This document shows positions 35,198 through 48,150 of a stretch of 64,000 nucleotides of DNA, one piece after another (positions within the stretch are counted from its first letter, which is position 1; every line of letters begins with the position of its first letter). Made by a program: the position numbers and the translations under genes. Location: positions 1,116,001 through 1,180,000 of the forward strand of contig JAPWGK010000017.1 of assembly GCA_029641185.1 (NCBI GenBank), read 5' to 3'. Origin of the DNA: Pseudofabraea citricarpa (Eukaryota > Ascomycota > Leotiomycetes > Helotiales > Dermateaceae). The notes under the pieces are model-generated. The model did not search any database and was not told the origin of the DNA. It saw only the letters and a list, made by a program, of their open reading frames with translations.

Positions 35198-37350
35198 CTA
35201 TTTTGATACGCAGATTCCTGTTCCAGACTCCGGGAGGTTGTTTTCTCCGAGACATACAGTCGGCCTATCTACCCACCTCTTTAGCAATTCTGTTGTACTT
35301 GGAATTGCGTATGCACTACTCAGTGCAAAGACTCCCACCACAAGTACCAGTTCCTCCGCAGCTCCAAAATCAAGCGATTGTTGTAAGGTTGGTATGAGAG
35401 TCCTTGCACACATCAAGTTGGTATTTGAGTCTGGCTTCAAAATCATACCTTGTGCATTGCCAGGTAATAGTTGAGCGATGCCACTAATTCCTCTTACAGA
35501 ACAAATGATAGAGGATTCTGAGTCTTCAATCTGGCATTCTAGAAGACCCGTACCTTGTTGGCCTCGCAACCAGTCAGGAGTTCGAGTAGGAAGTGCAAGT
35601 CCGGATTTCTCCTCGCGTCCTGAGATTGCAAACCCACCTTCAACTAAGAGAACCTTGTTTAGTTGTGATGAAGAAGTGATGTGGTGAATTCTTACGTGCC
35701 AGTCTGGCCAGCGTTTTGAGGGTGGTATAAGTGTTGTTCGGATCGTCAATGGAGAGAATGATCCAGGCGACCATTCGCTTGTCAATGTTGTCAATTCCTC
35801 CTCTGGTAGATGGGAGACGTGGACATTGGCGAAACCCCAGCGTGGTGTCTGGCTTCTCCAACGGCATTTCCAACTTTCTCCAGCATCAAGACTTATAGCC
35901 AATGTGTTGTCTGGAGCGATCTGCTGGATCAAGCCCCCTGTAGGAATGCTAAAGCCAAATGATGAAGAGTAAGCAAATTTGCAATACTTGGCTTCGGTTG
36001 CCTTGAGTGGCCAGGGACAGAATTGACCCGATGAAAGAAGGAAATGGTGATGCATAGAGTGTACAAGGATCTGAGAAGGCTTTTTCATAATACCAATCGA
36101 GAGATGTTGGTCGGTGTTGTTTAAATTCTGAGGGTAAGGTAACTCCTCACATGTCCAAAATTGATGTTCACCAGGCAAAGAGATAGCACAGAAGGTTTTC
36201 AAACACCAGTATGGTGATTGGGGTGAGTTATAGTCCTCGCTCATGTACATGTTCGGATAGCAGAATCCAATGTTCAATGTCCCATCTGGATAGAATATTC
36301 CAGGTTGTTTAGACCACCAACGAAGGTGCCGTAGAAGGAGACCTTTAACATGACCGAGCGACAAATGTTCTGGGAGAGGAACCTCGGCGAGTGCTAAAGC
36401 TGACCAGAATCCAGCAAACGCAAATCTATATGTCAAGCTTCTCCCAAAGGGGATTGCGGCCCCTAAAAGAAGTCAGGGATTTTCTTCAAAAACTTTCTTT
36501 AAAGCATACCGTTAATATCAAAGTATCTCCAGAACTCTTTGGAAAAATCCTTTGCTCTCGATCTGAAGGTATTGCATCGATCTGGGTCTATTTCGCCTGC
36601 ATATTTGACATACAGGAGCTGGGAGAAATGAATAGCAAAACTGCCTGAATAGTAGTCGGCCTGTCTCCCATTATCAGTCCATGGACCGTCACTGGCCCAT
36701 CCCTCCCCCATGTAGAAAGTATCCAAGGTCTTGAGATCAGCATTCATCGAATCTTTCATCTCTTCATACGGCACCCCACAGGATCTTACCAATGCCAGGT
36801 TTGTCATAACACGAAACCAGAGCCAATTTGTTAATGGCATCTGTTTATTATTGATTGATCTCAGATATGAGATTATATTCTGGCGAGATTGCATATTTGC
36901 GACTTCTTCAGTGGTTGGACTTGTGATGTCTTTTGGCATTGGTGGTAGAAAGGCGTCAGGTGCCGATAAAATTGCATAGCTGACAATCTCCATCTCAACC
37001 ATCCTTTGATCCATGTCCTTAATCTCACCCCAATATTCTCCATTTGGACCATCTTCGGTTTTTGGATCCGTACCAGCAGCCAGGCCATGAATGTAAGATT
37101 TAAAATCTTCATTCGCTCCGTTGTGAGTAGCCGAGGCAAGTAGCGCTCCGACGCCCCAAAGTGGCCTTGCAAACCCTTCTAACTGAGCTGCGACTTCATC
37201 GAAATGTGTACCTGAATCAACAGGAAGTTTGATCCTTGCACCGCCGAGAGATGTGTATGGCTTCAGTGATGATAAAATGGCACGTGTTGCCCTGATGCAA
37301 TCATCACGGGTTTTAAATGCGTTGTCTGAAAATCCAGCCAAAGGCGACAT
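35198..37350 (-). CDS. DUF2264 family protein (putative glycoside hydrolase)
   Basis: Two exons (37350-36510 and 36462-35198, one 47-base intron) give 701 residues, full length for Pfam DUF2264. The N-terminal signature is [15 protein letters not shown]; the (alpha/alpha)-barrel-like half includes [13 protein letters not shown] and [22 protein letters not shown]; the second half follows [22 protein letters not shown] believe CAZy places this family in GH154, whose known members act on glucuronic-acid-containing glycans; that should be checked. No signal peptide is seen, so it probably acts inside the cell on imported oligosaccharides. Its neighbour set (permease, GH88, regulator) supports this. 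Confidence 0.86.
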
Positions 37351-37928
37351 GTTAATGGTTCAAAATATAATTGAGGAATCTTGTAGTATATATTCCAACA
37401 ATATTTGGAGTTTGTATGAACAATAGTATTCGGCTCACACATCGAATATTTCAAATCCTCCAAATAGCCCATAAAGTACTAATTAATGTACCGCTGCATC
37501 GGGCTGTCTGACGGATTGACAATACGGCTTGCTCAATACGGATACGGGCATCGGAGAAGTTGCACCCGAGGTGAAAGCATTGTTCCCGCTGCTCCCCGAA
37601 CGACTTGGAAGTGCGGGGAAAATACATACTGTACGAAAGGGACAAATCTCAGATCTCACAAGCGAGAATTGCCACACTGAGGTCATCATTGAGAGCTTAC
37701 CTTTTTCAGAGGATCAACAAAACAAACATGTCAAGCAGCCTCATCGATTGATGACCCATTCGCTACCAATCGGGGAAAGGGCAAAAAGTTGGCGCTTGAT
37801 TCTTATGCACGTGAACGATCAACGTCCATGTATGTTACGAGTAACTATACTGAGCGCGTCACCCATGCACACCACTAACGGGAAAATAGAGAAACCTTTC
37901 CCAAAGGTTCATTGAAGTTCTTTTAAGC
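37351..37928. promoter_or_regulatory. Divergent promoter between the DUF2264 gene and the Zn2Cys6 regulator
   Basis: This 578-base stretch between two divergent start codons is the natural place for sites of the adjacent regulator. I see no clear repeat and no gene. Confidence 0.4.
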
Positions 37929-40697
37929 ATGGAAAGTCATGATCATATCAATAATTACCAGGGCCAACTCTCCGAAATCGCTGTGGGAGAGTGTGAATTG
38001 CAAGCTTGTCAGTCATGCCGGAGGCGGAAGCTGAGATGTTCTCGAGAGGCCCCGATATGTTCGCAATGTTCTCGACTCAGTGAGTTCAATTATGCTGGCG
38101 GTTTATTTCAGAGCATAAGCTAATTATCTGATACCAGGCTGCGAATGTATTTATGACCGCAAGAGACAAAAGCCGGGCATAAAGAGTGGGGCAGTTGAGG
38201 GACTCTCTCGGCGGCTAGGTAAGTTATCACCGCCACAGTAGAAAGGTCACGTATTAATTGAATATTCAAATAGAACTTCTAGAGAATATCTTGCTTGACC
38301 AAAATGGTTTCCCAAAATCTCTCGTGGAGGAGAAGAATTTACAGCAATATATTATTGACAGACCCTCGTCGCCTGATAAACACAGAGGTCCAAAGTGCTG
38401 TATCCGAACTAACCACGATTACAATTCCTGCACCGATCCAGGAGGCGAACCTTTATACCATACAGAGAGCCATCATCAAGAGCCCCCTCAAAAGCGAAGA
38501 CGAACGGACGGCCGTTATGACATGCTGGAACAGGATTGGGATTATTCAGAAGGAGAAGCATTGTCAGAGTCTTTACCTTCAACCCAGGCTATGGCTGTCA
38601 TTTTAAGGACTTTTAGCGAAGTATTGCATCCTTGGATTCCATTTATTCATCTGGGCCAACTTGATGGTTTTATCAAAGATCCAAATGGTGATCACATCGA
38701 TAGTGTAATACTTCATGCCATTGTCTTTGCAAGCATCCATCACTGTAAGAACGAAGAGGTTGGAATGACTGAAATGGAAAAGTCAAACCAAGCAAGCCGA
38801 TCAAAAAACATGGTAATGCTCACAGCGACAAATTGGCTAGCACTGGAAAATATCCAGGCATTGGTGATTATCGCTTTCCATCATGTGAGTGCTTCATTTG
38901 CACCACAAACAAAACTAATATCAGCAGATGGGATCTGGAAACTTCTCAAAAGCGTGGCCTATTATTGGATCTTTAACAAGGACGGTGCAATATTTACAAT
39001 TGACTGTTGAATCTGACCATGGAGAGCAGCATTGTTTGCTCGAGCCGCTTAATTTACTTGAACGTTCACGGTCTTGGACGGAATCTGAAAATCGTAGAAG
39101 AATTCTTTGGAACGTTTTTCTTCTTGATCGGTGAGAGAATAACCAGCAGTTTATATTCCACTAGCTAACTGCAGCTATAATAATAAAGATTCTGCTCGGT
39201 AACTACTGGGTAGGTTACTTGTAATTCCTAATTTTCTCACGTCAAATTTTTAATCCAATCAACAGATGGAATACAAGTTTGACATCTGATGATGTTCACT
39301 GTAAATTGCCTTGTGACGGTGGTCATTGGCATCGGGAAGAGCCTGTAACTACACCGTTTTTTGGAATTTGGGATAAAACTGCTGCCAAGATTGGTAATTC
39401 AGTGGCGTATATACCATCCTACTATCCCAGCCCCGATGTCGAAAATCAACATCCAAGCCCGCGTGGAATTTTTGGGTCAGGAACTATCGATGTTTCAAAA
39501 TTGGGAGCATTCGCATACTGTATAGAAGCTACCGAGTCATTAAGTCAGGTTACTTCTTTCTTTTTACAACAGAAGGTCGACTTCGCGGACCGAGGAGAAG
39601 TAAACAGCTGGCTTACAAGGTTCAAAGAATTGGATTTGCGACTCGTGCAGTAAGTGCAGTTTCAAAACTTGGAATAATGCTCACGTGTTATAGCTGGAAA
39701 ATGTTCTTGCCCCAAAAGTGGAAAGACTCCAATATATCAAGAGACGGTGGGACAGTCAATATGGATCCAAATCTCACCCTTGCTCACATTACACATAACA
39801 CCTCTATGATTTTACTACATCAGCACATTGCTCACCCACCCTCCGCTTGGTCCGATCTCGTCAAACTCCCGAGCGCCTGTAGCGCTGAAACCTGTCGCTT
39901 AGCAGCCGTTGAAACTGCATCCATTACACAGAAATATCTAAGATATACCCCAGCGGGAATACTCAATCACCAGTTTTCGTTTTGCGTATTTGTTGCAGCA
40001 CGATTATTATTAGGTAAATTATACATTCTTGATATACCAGCTTGGTGGCTAATATCTGACAGCCCATACCCGCGCATTTAACGGAGAATTTCCATCTCAG
40101 TATCACACATTATTACAAAATCTCAATGAAATCTCGACCAGATGGAACGGCAATAGTGTGACCAAAGAAGGCTCTTCTTCGAAGAACGTTGCCAATTTAT
40201 ACGCAAAACAGCTCCAACATCTTGGCCAAAAATGCAACGACTCTACCCAAAAGTCTGTTGATGCTATCTTAAATAGCTCCGCATGTCCTGATCCCAGTTC
40301 ACTTGAGAAAAGGAAAGCCAAACCAAGATCATCGAAACACGCCACAATGAAAAACCAGCAATCTATAGACAGGGAGATTACAAAAGAGCCCCTACTGGGA
40401 ACCGGAGTCCAACACATAATTTCTAGCCAGCATCGCGGCAGTGAAAACTCATGCCACGAGCATTCTCAGCCTCAACTTAACACCCAGTATTCACAAGCAC
40501 GAAATCGTGTAGAGATGGAGACCGAATCTCTTGATATAGCAGCGCAGCTTTTGGAATACCAGCATGACAGACCCTATGTTCGAGATGAATTAACAGAAAT
40601 GTCAGATATTCTCTTGGGGCAACAGTTTTTAGAACTGGACCGCGTCATCACATTAAATGGGACTGACTTCTCCTTGGACTTTGAAGCATGGGAATAG
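37929..40697 (+). CDS. Zn2Cys6 transcription factor with fungal-specific TF domain
   Basis: About eight exons. Exon 1 carries [21 protein letters not shown] and is completed across the first intron (38080-38137) by [10 protein letters not shown], giving six cysteines. A coiled helix follows ([13 protein letters not shown]), then the middle-homology domain: [17 protein letters not shown] and [14 protein letters not shown] 21-base microexon encoding FCSVTTG lies in 39180-39210, just before [18 protein letters not shown]. The C-terminus is low-complexity and polar. It lies between the DUF2264 and GH88 genes and shares a divergent promoter with the former, so it probably controls this carbohydrate cluster (inference). 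Confidence 0.86.
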
Positions 40698-40793
40698 ATT
40701 TTGTGTAGGACCAGGAGTCCTATAGAGTGTCATAGACGATCTTTAATCAAACCATTCTCAAGAATAATATGTTTAAATAAGATCATCATCCAT

Positions 40794-42440
40794 TCATAGT
40801 AGCCCCATCCTCAACATTTTATTACCCGCTTCTAAAAAGTAATAATCACCATACACTAGACCATGGTTGGCATATCTCTTGTGTGCATCTTCGTTATTGT
40901 TTGCTGTGGCGTTTCTCAATATTGAGTCGAATCCATCTCCAGGGGAGTCTTCATCCACTTGAGGGTAATTCGGAAATGTCTCTGGCGATGCAAAACTAGC
41001 CTTTTCAACAGAAAGAGACAAGGAAATTGTCTCCTTTAATATTTTTAATCCAGCAGAAAGAACACTCTTCGCTTTATCAAATTGATCTACTGAGATGAGG
41101 GCCTGGTGAAGTAGAAGCAGGCCATTGGCAGTTATCATGCCCGCTGAAGTATCACGCAATGGACCATTTGAGGCTTCTGTCAGAGGAGCATCAAAATCCC
41201 ACAGTGGAACATATGGATGGGAATATTTATTCGATTCGTTTGCTTGTTCAAGGCGTGAGATGAAGTAATCTGCAAGTGAGATTGCCGCGTCAAGAAATAT
41301 TGTGTCATGCGTCCAATGATAGGTTTGGGCAAACCCGAGTACCGCCCACGCTTGACCCCTGTGACCAAAATTAGTTATTAAAAGCTCGATTTGGGTTTCA
41401 TGTCAGCTTATCGTACCTGCTCCACGTGGAAGAGTCTTTGAAGCCTTGATTTGTAAGCTGGTTTTTGATCTCTCCTGTTTTGGCATCAAAATTAATAAGG
41501 TGATAAGTTGACCAATCGTTTCGGACAATAGCTCGAAGGACTGTGTGGGCATGTGTTGTTGCGATTTTGATGAGATCTTGGTTTTTCGAGTGGTGGCCAG
41601 CATAATAAAGCAGGTCAAGATCTAGGAAAGTCAAAATTGAAAAGCTTGAATTCCAAATTGTCAACTTACTACACATACTATCGATGATGACAAGGAAGTC
41701 TTTATCTATATCAGTGAAACTATATCGATTGTTGATGGCTTGGTCCCAACTTCTAATTGCACCAACCCGAGCATCATATCGAGATGCAAGACTGTTAGCA
41801 GCTGTAAGTATAGATTGCAGGCTTTTTGGATTTCCGGTTAATTCCCAGTCCATTTTAAGGGCAGGCTGGATAATAAAACTCATGTCATGAGTATCTGTTC
41901 GAGTATCCATCGCTCGGATAGGACCTGACCAAGAATTACAGAGTTCGAGCAATTTTTCGTTGAAGTCTATGCAGTATTTGGATGGAATTGGAAAGTAACT
42001 CGGGAATTTGATAGCCCGTTCAAGTAGTACATACATACTTCCTGGGAAGAAGCCGCATGTCCAGAAGTTGGCTTCCGTCATTACGTATCTGTTCGCGTCT
42101 TCTCCAACTTCAGGAACATACTCTGGATATGAAATAGGCGGATTCTAGTCTTTTTAGTTCCAACATAGATTATTTGTCGGGACTCATTCTTGCTCACTCT
42201 TTCTCTCAGTTCACGAACTGCAACTCTCCAAATCTTGGCGATCACATTCTCAGAGAACATCTCATCTAGCTCCCTACCAAGCCAAGGATAATCTGATCTT
42301 CCCTGGCCTTGGATGTCTTTCATTACCCCATTGTAAGAGGATGAAGAGGAACTACTTCCGTCCATATTTGACAGTTTTGATTGGATGAGCTTATCTGGAG
42401 TGCCATTGACGGTGGACAAATAGGACGATTCTTGTGTCAT
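40794..42440 (-). CDS. GH88 unsaturated glucuronyl hydrolase
   Basis: Four exons: 42440-42198, 42144 to about 41678, about 41623 to the donor near 41416, and the last ending at 40794. Family motifs: EANFWTCGFFPGSMYVLLER, the THDMSFI block with its catalytic-type Asp, WSRGQAWAVLGFAQTY, and DTSAGMI near the end. GH88 enzymes hydrate the 4,5-double bond of unsaturated glucuronic or galacturonic residues left by polysaccharide lyases, releasing a keto-uronate. No signal peptide is evident, so cytosolic action after import is likely. Convergent with the upstream regulator, only 97 bases apart. Most of the N-terminal extension (first 45 residues, Ser-rich) is outside the domain. Confidence 0.88.
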
Positions 42441-43769
42441 ACCGGCTCGTAATTTTCTAATCTTCCCTTATGAACGGTTTCCAAAAATGATGATTCTGTT
42501 TTTCTGGATTGAAATGTCACTAGAAATAATTCAGTGGTAGATTTCGCATAATATTCGTCACTATATTCAGCCGGACTCTTGGCACCCGAGCAATTGCCCG
42601 CTGCCCGACGACAGATGATTAGCAGCAAAAGTGAACAACGCCGCCAAATGCCGAGAAGCTTACAAATCATAGAAAATATATAAATATGCGTTAGACAACA
42701 ACCAACATTGTTTTATTCTTGGTTCGTTACTATCATTTTTGTGATTTAGTCTATCTCTTTATCTTATGTTGAATGGAATCCGACACCTAAGAAGTTATAT
42801 AACTAGGTTTATCCTGTTTAGTAGTTCCTCAAGCTATATAAGCTCTCGCAACCTCCACAACCACGTAGAATCGTACAACTTAATTCAACCACTTTCACCC
42901 ACTTGATTGATCCCTACTCTGTGAGCACCTCTTAATATCTTACAGAAAATTTATTAAATTTTAGCTTTAAGGATATTATTTTTAGGTTTATAATATATAA
43001 TATTTCTTCTTTTTCTAGAGTCTTATTAGTAATACCAGGTGAATAATAAGATACACGTCCTTTTATATAACTTATAAGTCTTATAATCTTTTACTAAGAC
43101 TTTACTTATAACTAAAACTTAAATAATTTCTTTTCTAAAGTTTATAAATATACTTTAGGTACCTAAAAGACTCCTTAAATTTTATATATTAGAATTAATT
43201 CAAATAATTTCTCTTATATTCTTTTTTCTAAGAATTATTAGAAGATAATTTTTCTTATTTTATATCTTTAACTTTCTTTTATTTTCTTTTACTTTCTTTT
43301 ATATAATTTTATTCTTCTCTTAAGTCTTTTTATTAAATTAAATTAAAATTATTTTATAAAATATACTAATATAATTTCTTTTATAATTATAATAAAATTA
43401 TACTTAACTAAAAATATAAACATTTTATTTGAGACACGTGATAATATTATTATAAATAATTTATAATATTTTCGTTCTTAAAAGAAAATTCTAATAATTA
43501 TTCCTTCTAGAAATTTAAAGGATGGATTTAATATTTAGTATCTTTTACGAAACTACATTTTCATATGTTGATCATGTGATGAAATTTCTATAAGCTGCTG
43601 CCTAAAACATAACCTTAGCCCTGACACTACGTAAATTATTAAATTGGCTCGAATCCAGTTCCCTAATAGCTTGAGATTTTCAACCTTTATCTTTTATCTT
43701 GGAATTCCACCACGATCACGCTGTTATTCGCTTCTCGGATTTCGGTATACCATTAACAAAAGCACAAAA
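42441..43769. other. Intergenic, including an AT-rich block
   Basis: The GH88 promoter side occupies the first 500 bases, the AT-rich block the middle, and the F-box gene's leader the last 200. A non-ATG extension of the F-box frame upstream of 43770 is open but not supported. Confidence 0.5.
42930..43570. repeat. AT-rich block, possible RIP-degraded repeat
   Basis: By eye well over three quarters A+T, with many TA steps and no coding potential on any frame. Composition changes sharply on both sides. This is how repeats look after repeat-induced point mutation in ascomycetes, but no transposon homology remains visible, so the origin is inferred. Confidence 0.5.
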
Positions 43770-45017
43770 ATGCGTCTCCTCTCACCCACCACGGTTGACA
43801 CCGATAGAAACATCTCACCTGATTTAATAACTGTTCTAAATCTGCTGCCTACTATGCCGCCAGAGATTCAGGATCGAGTATTTGAATTTTGTGGCATGTC
43901 TTCTCTCGCCGTCTTATGTCAACTGAATAAGAACTGGTACGAGAAAACTATTGGTCGCCTCTGGGGAGACATTAATTTCGTTTGGGAGTCTGATGACGAA
44001 GACCAGGTTGAAAGTACACGCCGATTCTTTGCCGTTTGTGATAGTTTGATGAATGAGAAGTTGGAACGATGGGTATTTTTGGCTCCCCTTGTTCGCAAGC
44101 TGGATTTAGGAAGACTCCATGGAGTTAATATTATTCATGATGGGGAGTGGGACGACTCTGATGACTTTATCTTTTTTGACGATGGGATGGATGACAGACA
44201 AAACATCTTTGATGTTATTGCACAGTTTGTTAATTTGCATACATTATCGGTGTATGTCAAGAATTGGTGGGGCTTTGGAGGGACCAGCCTTGAAGCGAGT
44301 GGCAAGAGATTAGCTGAACGAATCACGAAGTTAAGCTCATTGAAGATTGGAGGGCAGATCTCAACAGATATTCTACTTGGGCTCTTAGCCCGGCCAGAGG
44401 GTATCAAACACCTCTCTCTCATAAACTTGATCGAGACTCCCGGTCAAAGTCATGGACCTGATGGCATTGTATTCCTTTCAGATATTCATCAACGATTCAC
44501 CCAGCTTAACACCTTACACTTGTGCAAACTGGCAGATTTGGACGGACGTTTATCAGACGAGAGTGAGGAGGACGAGAATGAGGAGCAGGAATACGAATCC
44601 GGCATGCGCTGGAGATTCCCCCGCCAATGCGAGACTTTAGTACTCGAGGAATGGGCTGGTTTGCTCCGCCACTGCTTAGGCACATTGGTAGAATTAGTTC
44701 TAGAAAATCGCTACCTTTGCAGTTCCGGCTTCAACGATGGTGGCCTTAAAATAAACCCAGGAGAATCCCATCCCGCTGAATACGGGGCGCATTCTATTCA
44801 AGAAAGTCAGAATATTCTATTCCCCGTGCTTTCTGGAACATGGCCGAAGCTGAAGAAGCTAACTTTGATCGGAATGGGCGAGATCGAAGACATTAACCGA
44901 GCTGTTCGTCATCTTGAACCTCAAGTCAAAGTCGAACAGTGCTTAGCGGGCATTCAAATAATGGGAGGTGATGCTACGCCTGATCAAATATCAACTCCTA
45001 TCGAGTTTTACGACTAA
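43770..45017 (+). CDS. F-box domain protein
   Basis: A single exon of 415 residues from the ATG at 43770. The N-terminal region (about residues 20-65) holds an F-box: LLPTMPPEIQDRVFEFCG, then LAVLCQLNKNWYEKTIGRLW. The rest has leucine-spaced segments resembling the irregular LRR backbone of fungal F-box proteins (LHTLSVYVKNW, LSSLKIGG, IKHLSLINLI, LNTLHLCKL) and an acidic stretch (ESEEDENEEQEYE). Such proteins are substrate receptors of SCF ubiquitin ligases. The target is unknown, and there is no evident link to either cluster. Confidence 0.8.
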   Translation: MRLLSPTTVDTDRNISPDLITVLNLLPTMPPEIQDRVFEFCGMSSLAVLCQLNKNWYEKTIGRLWGDINFVWESDDEDQVESTRRFFAVCDSLMNEKLERWVFLAPLVRKLDLGRLHGVNIIHDGEWDDSDDFIFFDDGMDDRQNIFDVIAQFVNLHTLSVYVKNWWGFGGTSLEASGKRLAERITKLSSLKIGGQISTDILLGLLARPEGIKHLSLINLIETPGQSHGPDGIVFLSDIHQRFTQLNTLHLCKLADLDGRLSDESEEDENEEQEYESGMRWRFPRQCETLVLEEWAGLLRHCLGTLVELVLENRYLCSSGFNDGGLKINPGESHPAEYGAHSIQESQNILFPVLSGTWPKLKKLTLIGMGEIEDINRAVRHLEPQVKVEQCLAGIQIMGGDATPDQISTPIEFYD

Positions 45018-48000
45018 TAACGATCTCGTCAACAAATGCCGTTGCAAGTAAACAAGCATACATAGGCAATTATTAGTTGCAGATTTTAGAAAGTTTCCGT
45101 CACTCACTCTGTCCCAATTATCCCACGTTTTGGCCACTTTTTGGAAGTTCCTAATCAAAACCTTGGTAAGTTACGTGATGACCCATTTCTTCGTTTGCAC
45201 GACTCAATTTCAAAATATGCTATTCTGAATAACCTCTTCTTTTTACAATTATACATGGCTGTTAATTTATAGTCTCTACTATGGTTGACCTTTGATATTT
45301 AGTGTTCTCTCTCAATATGTTATCAATCCACGAATTATAACTTTCGCAAACTCCATTGCCTTGCCATACGCTCATTCGTTCCTGGCCAACAGCGTCTAGG
45401 GATCTCGTAGCCTTGCTCTGTTTCAAAATTGTAGTTGTCTCTGACTGAAATGAGCGAATACTCAGCGCATCGGAAAGGATATTTGAAGCCGAACCCGTGA
45501 TGGTCTCTTAGACTCACCGCTTTTCATTTGGATTATTACCAAGGAAACGCGCAGTCCTGATAACAAATATTTAAACAAGCACAGCTATTTAATTGGTCCA
45601 AAATAAGAATTTCTTGATGGGCATCCTGCTTGATTTGTTGCATTTTCTTTCCTCGGATTTTAATTTGGAATCTATTTGTGCCTCCTCTCCATCGAAACAC
45701 ATTACGTACTTCCTCTTCAATTCACCTGCAATTCCATAGTATCTTCTTCAGTCATTCTCAGTGACCCCCGAACGTACAATTTATATAATCCCAAATTCAA
45801 AGGACCTGTCTACGGTCTCGTGAATATTTCTCCTCGAGTATCTGCGGCGCTCGTCAATACATCGGAGCAAGAGAAGTATTTATCATTCAAGATAATTGAA
45901 TATGTTAGGCCTCGTAGGTCGGATCGATGACCTCGATAATATTCACTAGGTTTGATTGACACGAGAACACCTGACCTTCGACTGATTCTGGCGTGTATGA
46001 AAACTGGGTACAAGCTACCTATGTAGTAGCAAATGGCTGCTATTAAGTGTCGCTGAGTTTAGGCTTTGATTCTATGTCACGCAATGACAAAGATATTAAC
46101 TTAGCAAGCTTCTATTTTAATGTTTGGGTACTTCCGGTCGAGACTCCACGGGTCGTGTGATAAATTGTCGCTCAGCGTGATAGAAAGACCTTTATCATTT
46201 CTTGAATTAATCAAATCAGCTTCTCAAGGATGAGCCTCTTAGAGTATATCAAATTGACAGAAAGTTTGAAGAGGCTGCTACGGGCCCATTCTGTGTGTTA
46301 TATAAACAGGCCACGAAATAGCTGTATTCTCTGTTTTATAAATATCTTTCCACCTGACTCGTTTTATCTACAGTCTGCGGTATTAGTCATGAATATCTTG
46401 ATTAACGTATATTTTGGCACCTGTATCGAGCTTGGTCGAGTTGGCATTATACATAGCTTAGATGTCATTGATTCTCCACTTGAAAACATACCATTTAATG
46501 TATGAGTATTGTTCCTTCTCAAATGGACGGATTGGAAAACGTCTGATGATAGTGGAAAATTGAAGAGGTTCACATTTATATTTCCTTCTGGAGGTGGGAT
46601 GTATCTCAATCGGACTGATAATATTCTTGCAAAATGGTATGTCCCGTCAATTATAGTACTGCCTCAAAGTTGAACAGAGGGGTTCGAGCTTTGAATTTAA
46701 TCGGTAAGACAGAAGGCCTTTTCATGGGAATATAACATGTGAAACGGGGGAATCCTTTGTAACAGCCTCTCTCGACTAATTTTCATATTAGAACGAGGAA
46801 ATGTGCATAGTGGAAGCATCTTGCGGGAGTACGCGATGAGCTTGTAGCATGCTTGCTAGCCATTCAGAGCACTGGGCTTGATGATAATATCTTCAATGCA
46901 GGAATCAATTCGTCAATTACTTTCAATGTTATGATACGCCTTCGTGCAGTTGTGGAGAAGGGAGTTTTGGGTTGCGACAAGATCACAAGCCTCTTGCTTT
47001 CTTTTTACTCTAATTATCGCCGGAGCAAATATTTTGCCGAATTTGTATCCCCAAGTCTTCTCGATTCCCTTCCAAGTCAGCTCGCTGGGTGTATGGAGTG
47101 TGAAGTTTTGTATTCGTCTGTTCTCAGGATAGTAAGTGTATTTGGTGTAAAAACTGGAGGGAGCGCACACAGGGAATCAAACCTCCTTGGGCACATGTAA
47201 AATAAATAAAATAGTATTGCAAATTTGATTAAACGCGAAATCATGCTCTTTAGTAAACGAGGTGGTACTGTTGTCGCAATGTCGGTCGCCTAGGTGACCC
47301 AGCCAGTCTAATCTTATCTTAGAGCTTCGCCAGCCCCCCTGACTCCCCAGCCATATATTTCCTGCTTATTAGGACGAGGTATGACAAAGTTTTCCCCTGT
47401 AATATAATTGACATTAGATAAGATTGCATTACGGGTCACGAAAAGGCTGTTTTCTTAAGATAATCTCGCTTCTTATTATAAAACCTAAGTTCCTGACTCG
47501 ATATACTTAGCACAAACTCAGAATAAACAATTGTCGTGCCTCGCTTAACGAAGCTGGCCAGTTCACCGCCAGTGGTTGCGTCATAAAGCGAATGCGATAA
47601 CGAGCGGAATCAATAAGCGACCTGGCGGCCAAGGACTTGGCAGCATAAATAAGGAGGCAGACAAGACCATTATCTTATGCCGGGTTATGAATCATTCTTC
47701 TGATTCGTATATTGCATATGCCACAAGTTACCGTCTAACATTTGCCAACCCCCTATTATAAGGTTTTCTAGGATTCATGAGCCCAAATGTTTCTGTTCTA
47801 ACAATGCCACTTTCTTGTTTTGAACTGGTCCATTAATACGAGCGATCAAGATGACCCAAGAACCAATTACCGACTGTTATGCTTATCTTACCACAATTCG
47901 TCTCCTGCTTGTAATTCATAGAAGTGCTATCATGTGCATTCATGTCATTTCAGCCCCCCTTTAAGTGCAGTCCAGTACCTTAACACATCAATATCGCTTT

Positions 48001-48150
48001 CCAATGCAACTCGACATTATAAGCTTGCGACCAACCACCGAATATAAACTTGTCAACCATTTCACTCTTTAAAACACTCTTTCCCAATTCACAAGTTACT
48101 TCGTCAGTCCTTACCTCTCTCTTTAAGGATTCCGGTCTTTAATATCCAAC
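45018..48150. other. Long gene-poor stretch
   Basis: About 3.1 kb without a recognisable gene, RNA or repeat. Open frames such as 45676-45930 (+) and 46853-47200 (+) have no family features, no intron structure and no convincing start context. The last 150 bases are the pyrimidine-rich leader of the chitin deacetylase gene. Confidence 0.45.

Noticed and set aside
43644..43769. Upstream extension of the F-box protein
   Set aside because: The frame is open but begins at TTG; the first ATG at 43770 is followed directly by the F-box region.
45676..47200. Small hypothetical genes in the gene-poor stretch
   Set aside because: The frames lack family features, splice structure and codon pattern; random open frames of this size are expected.
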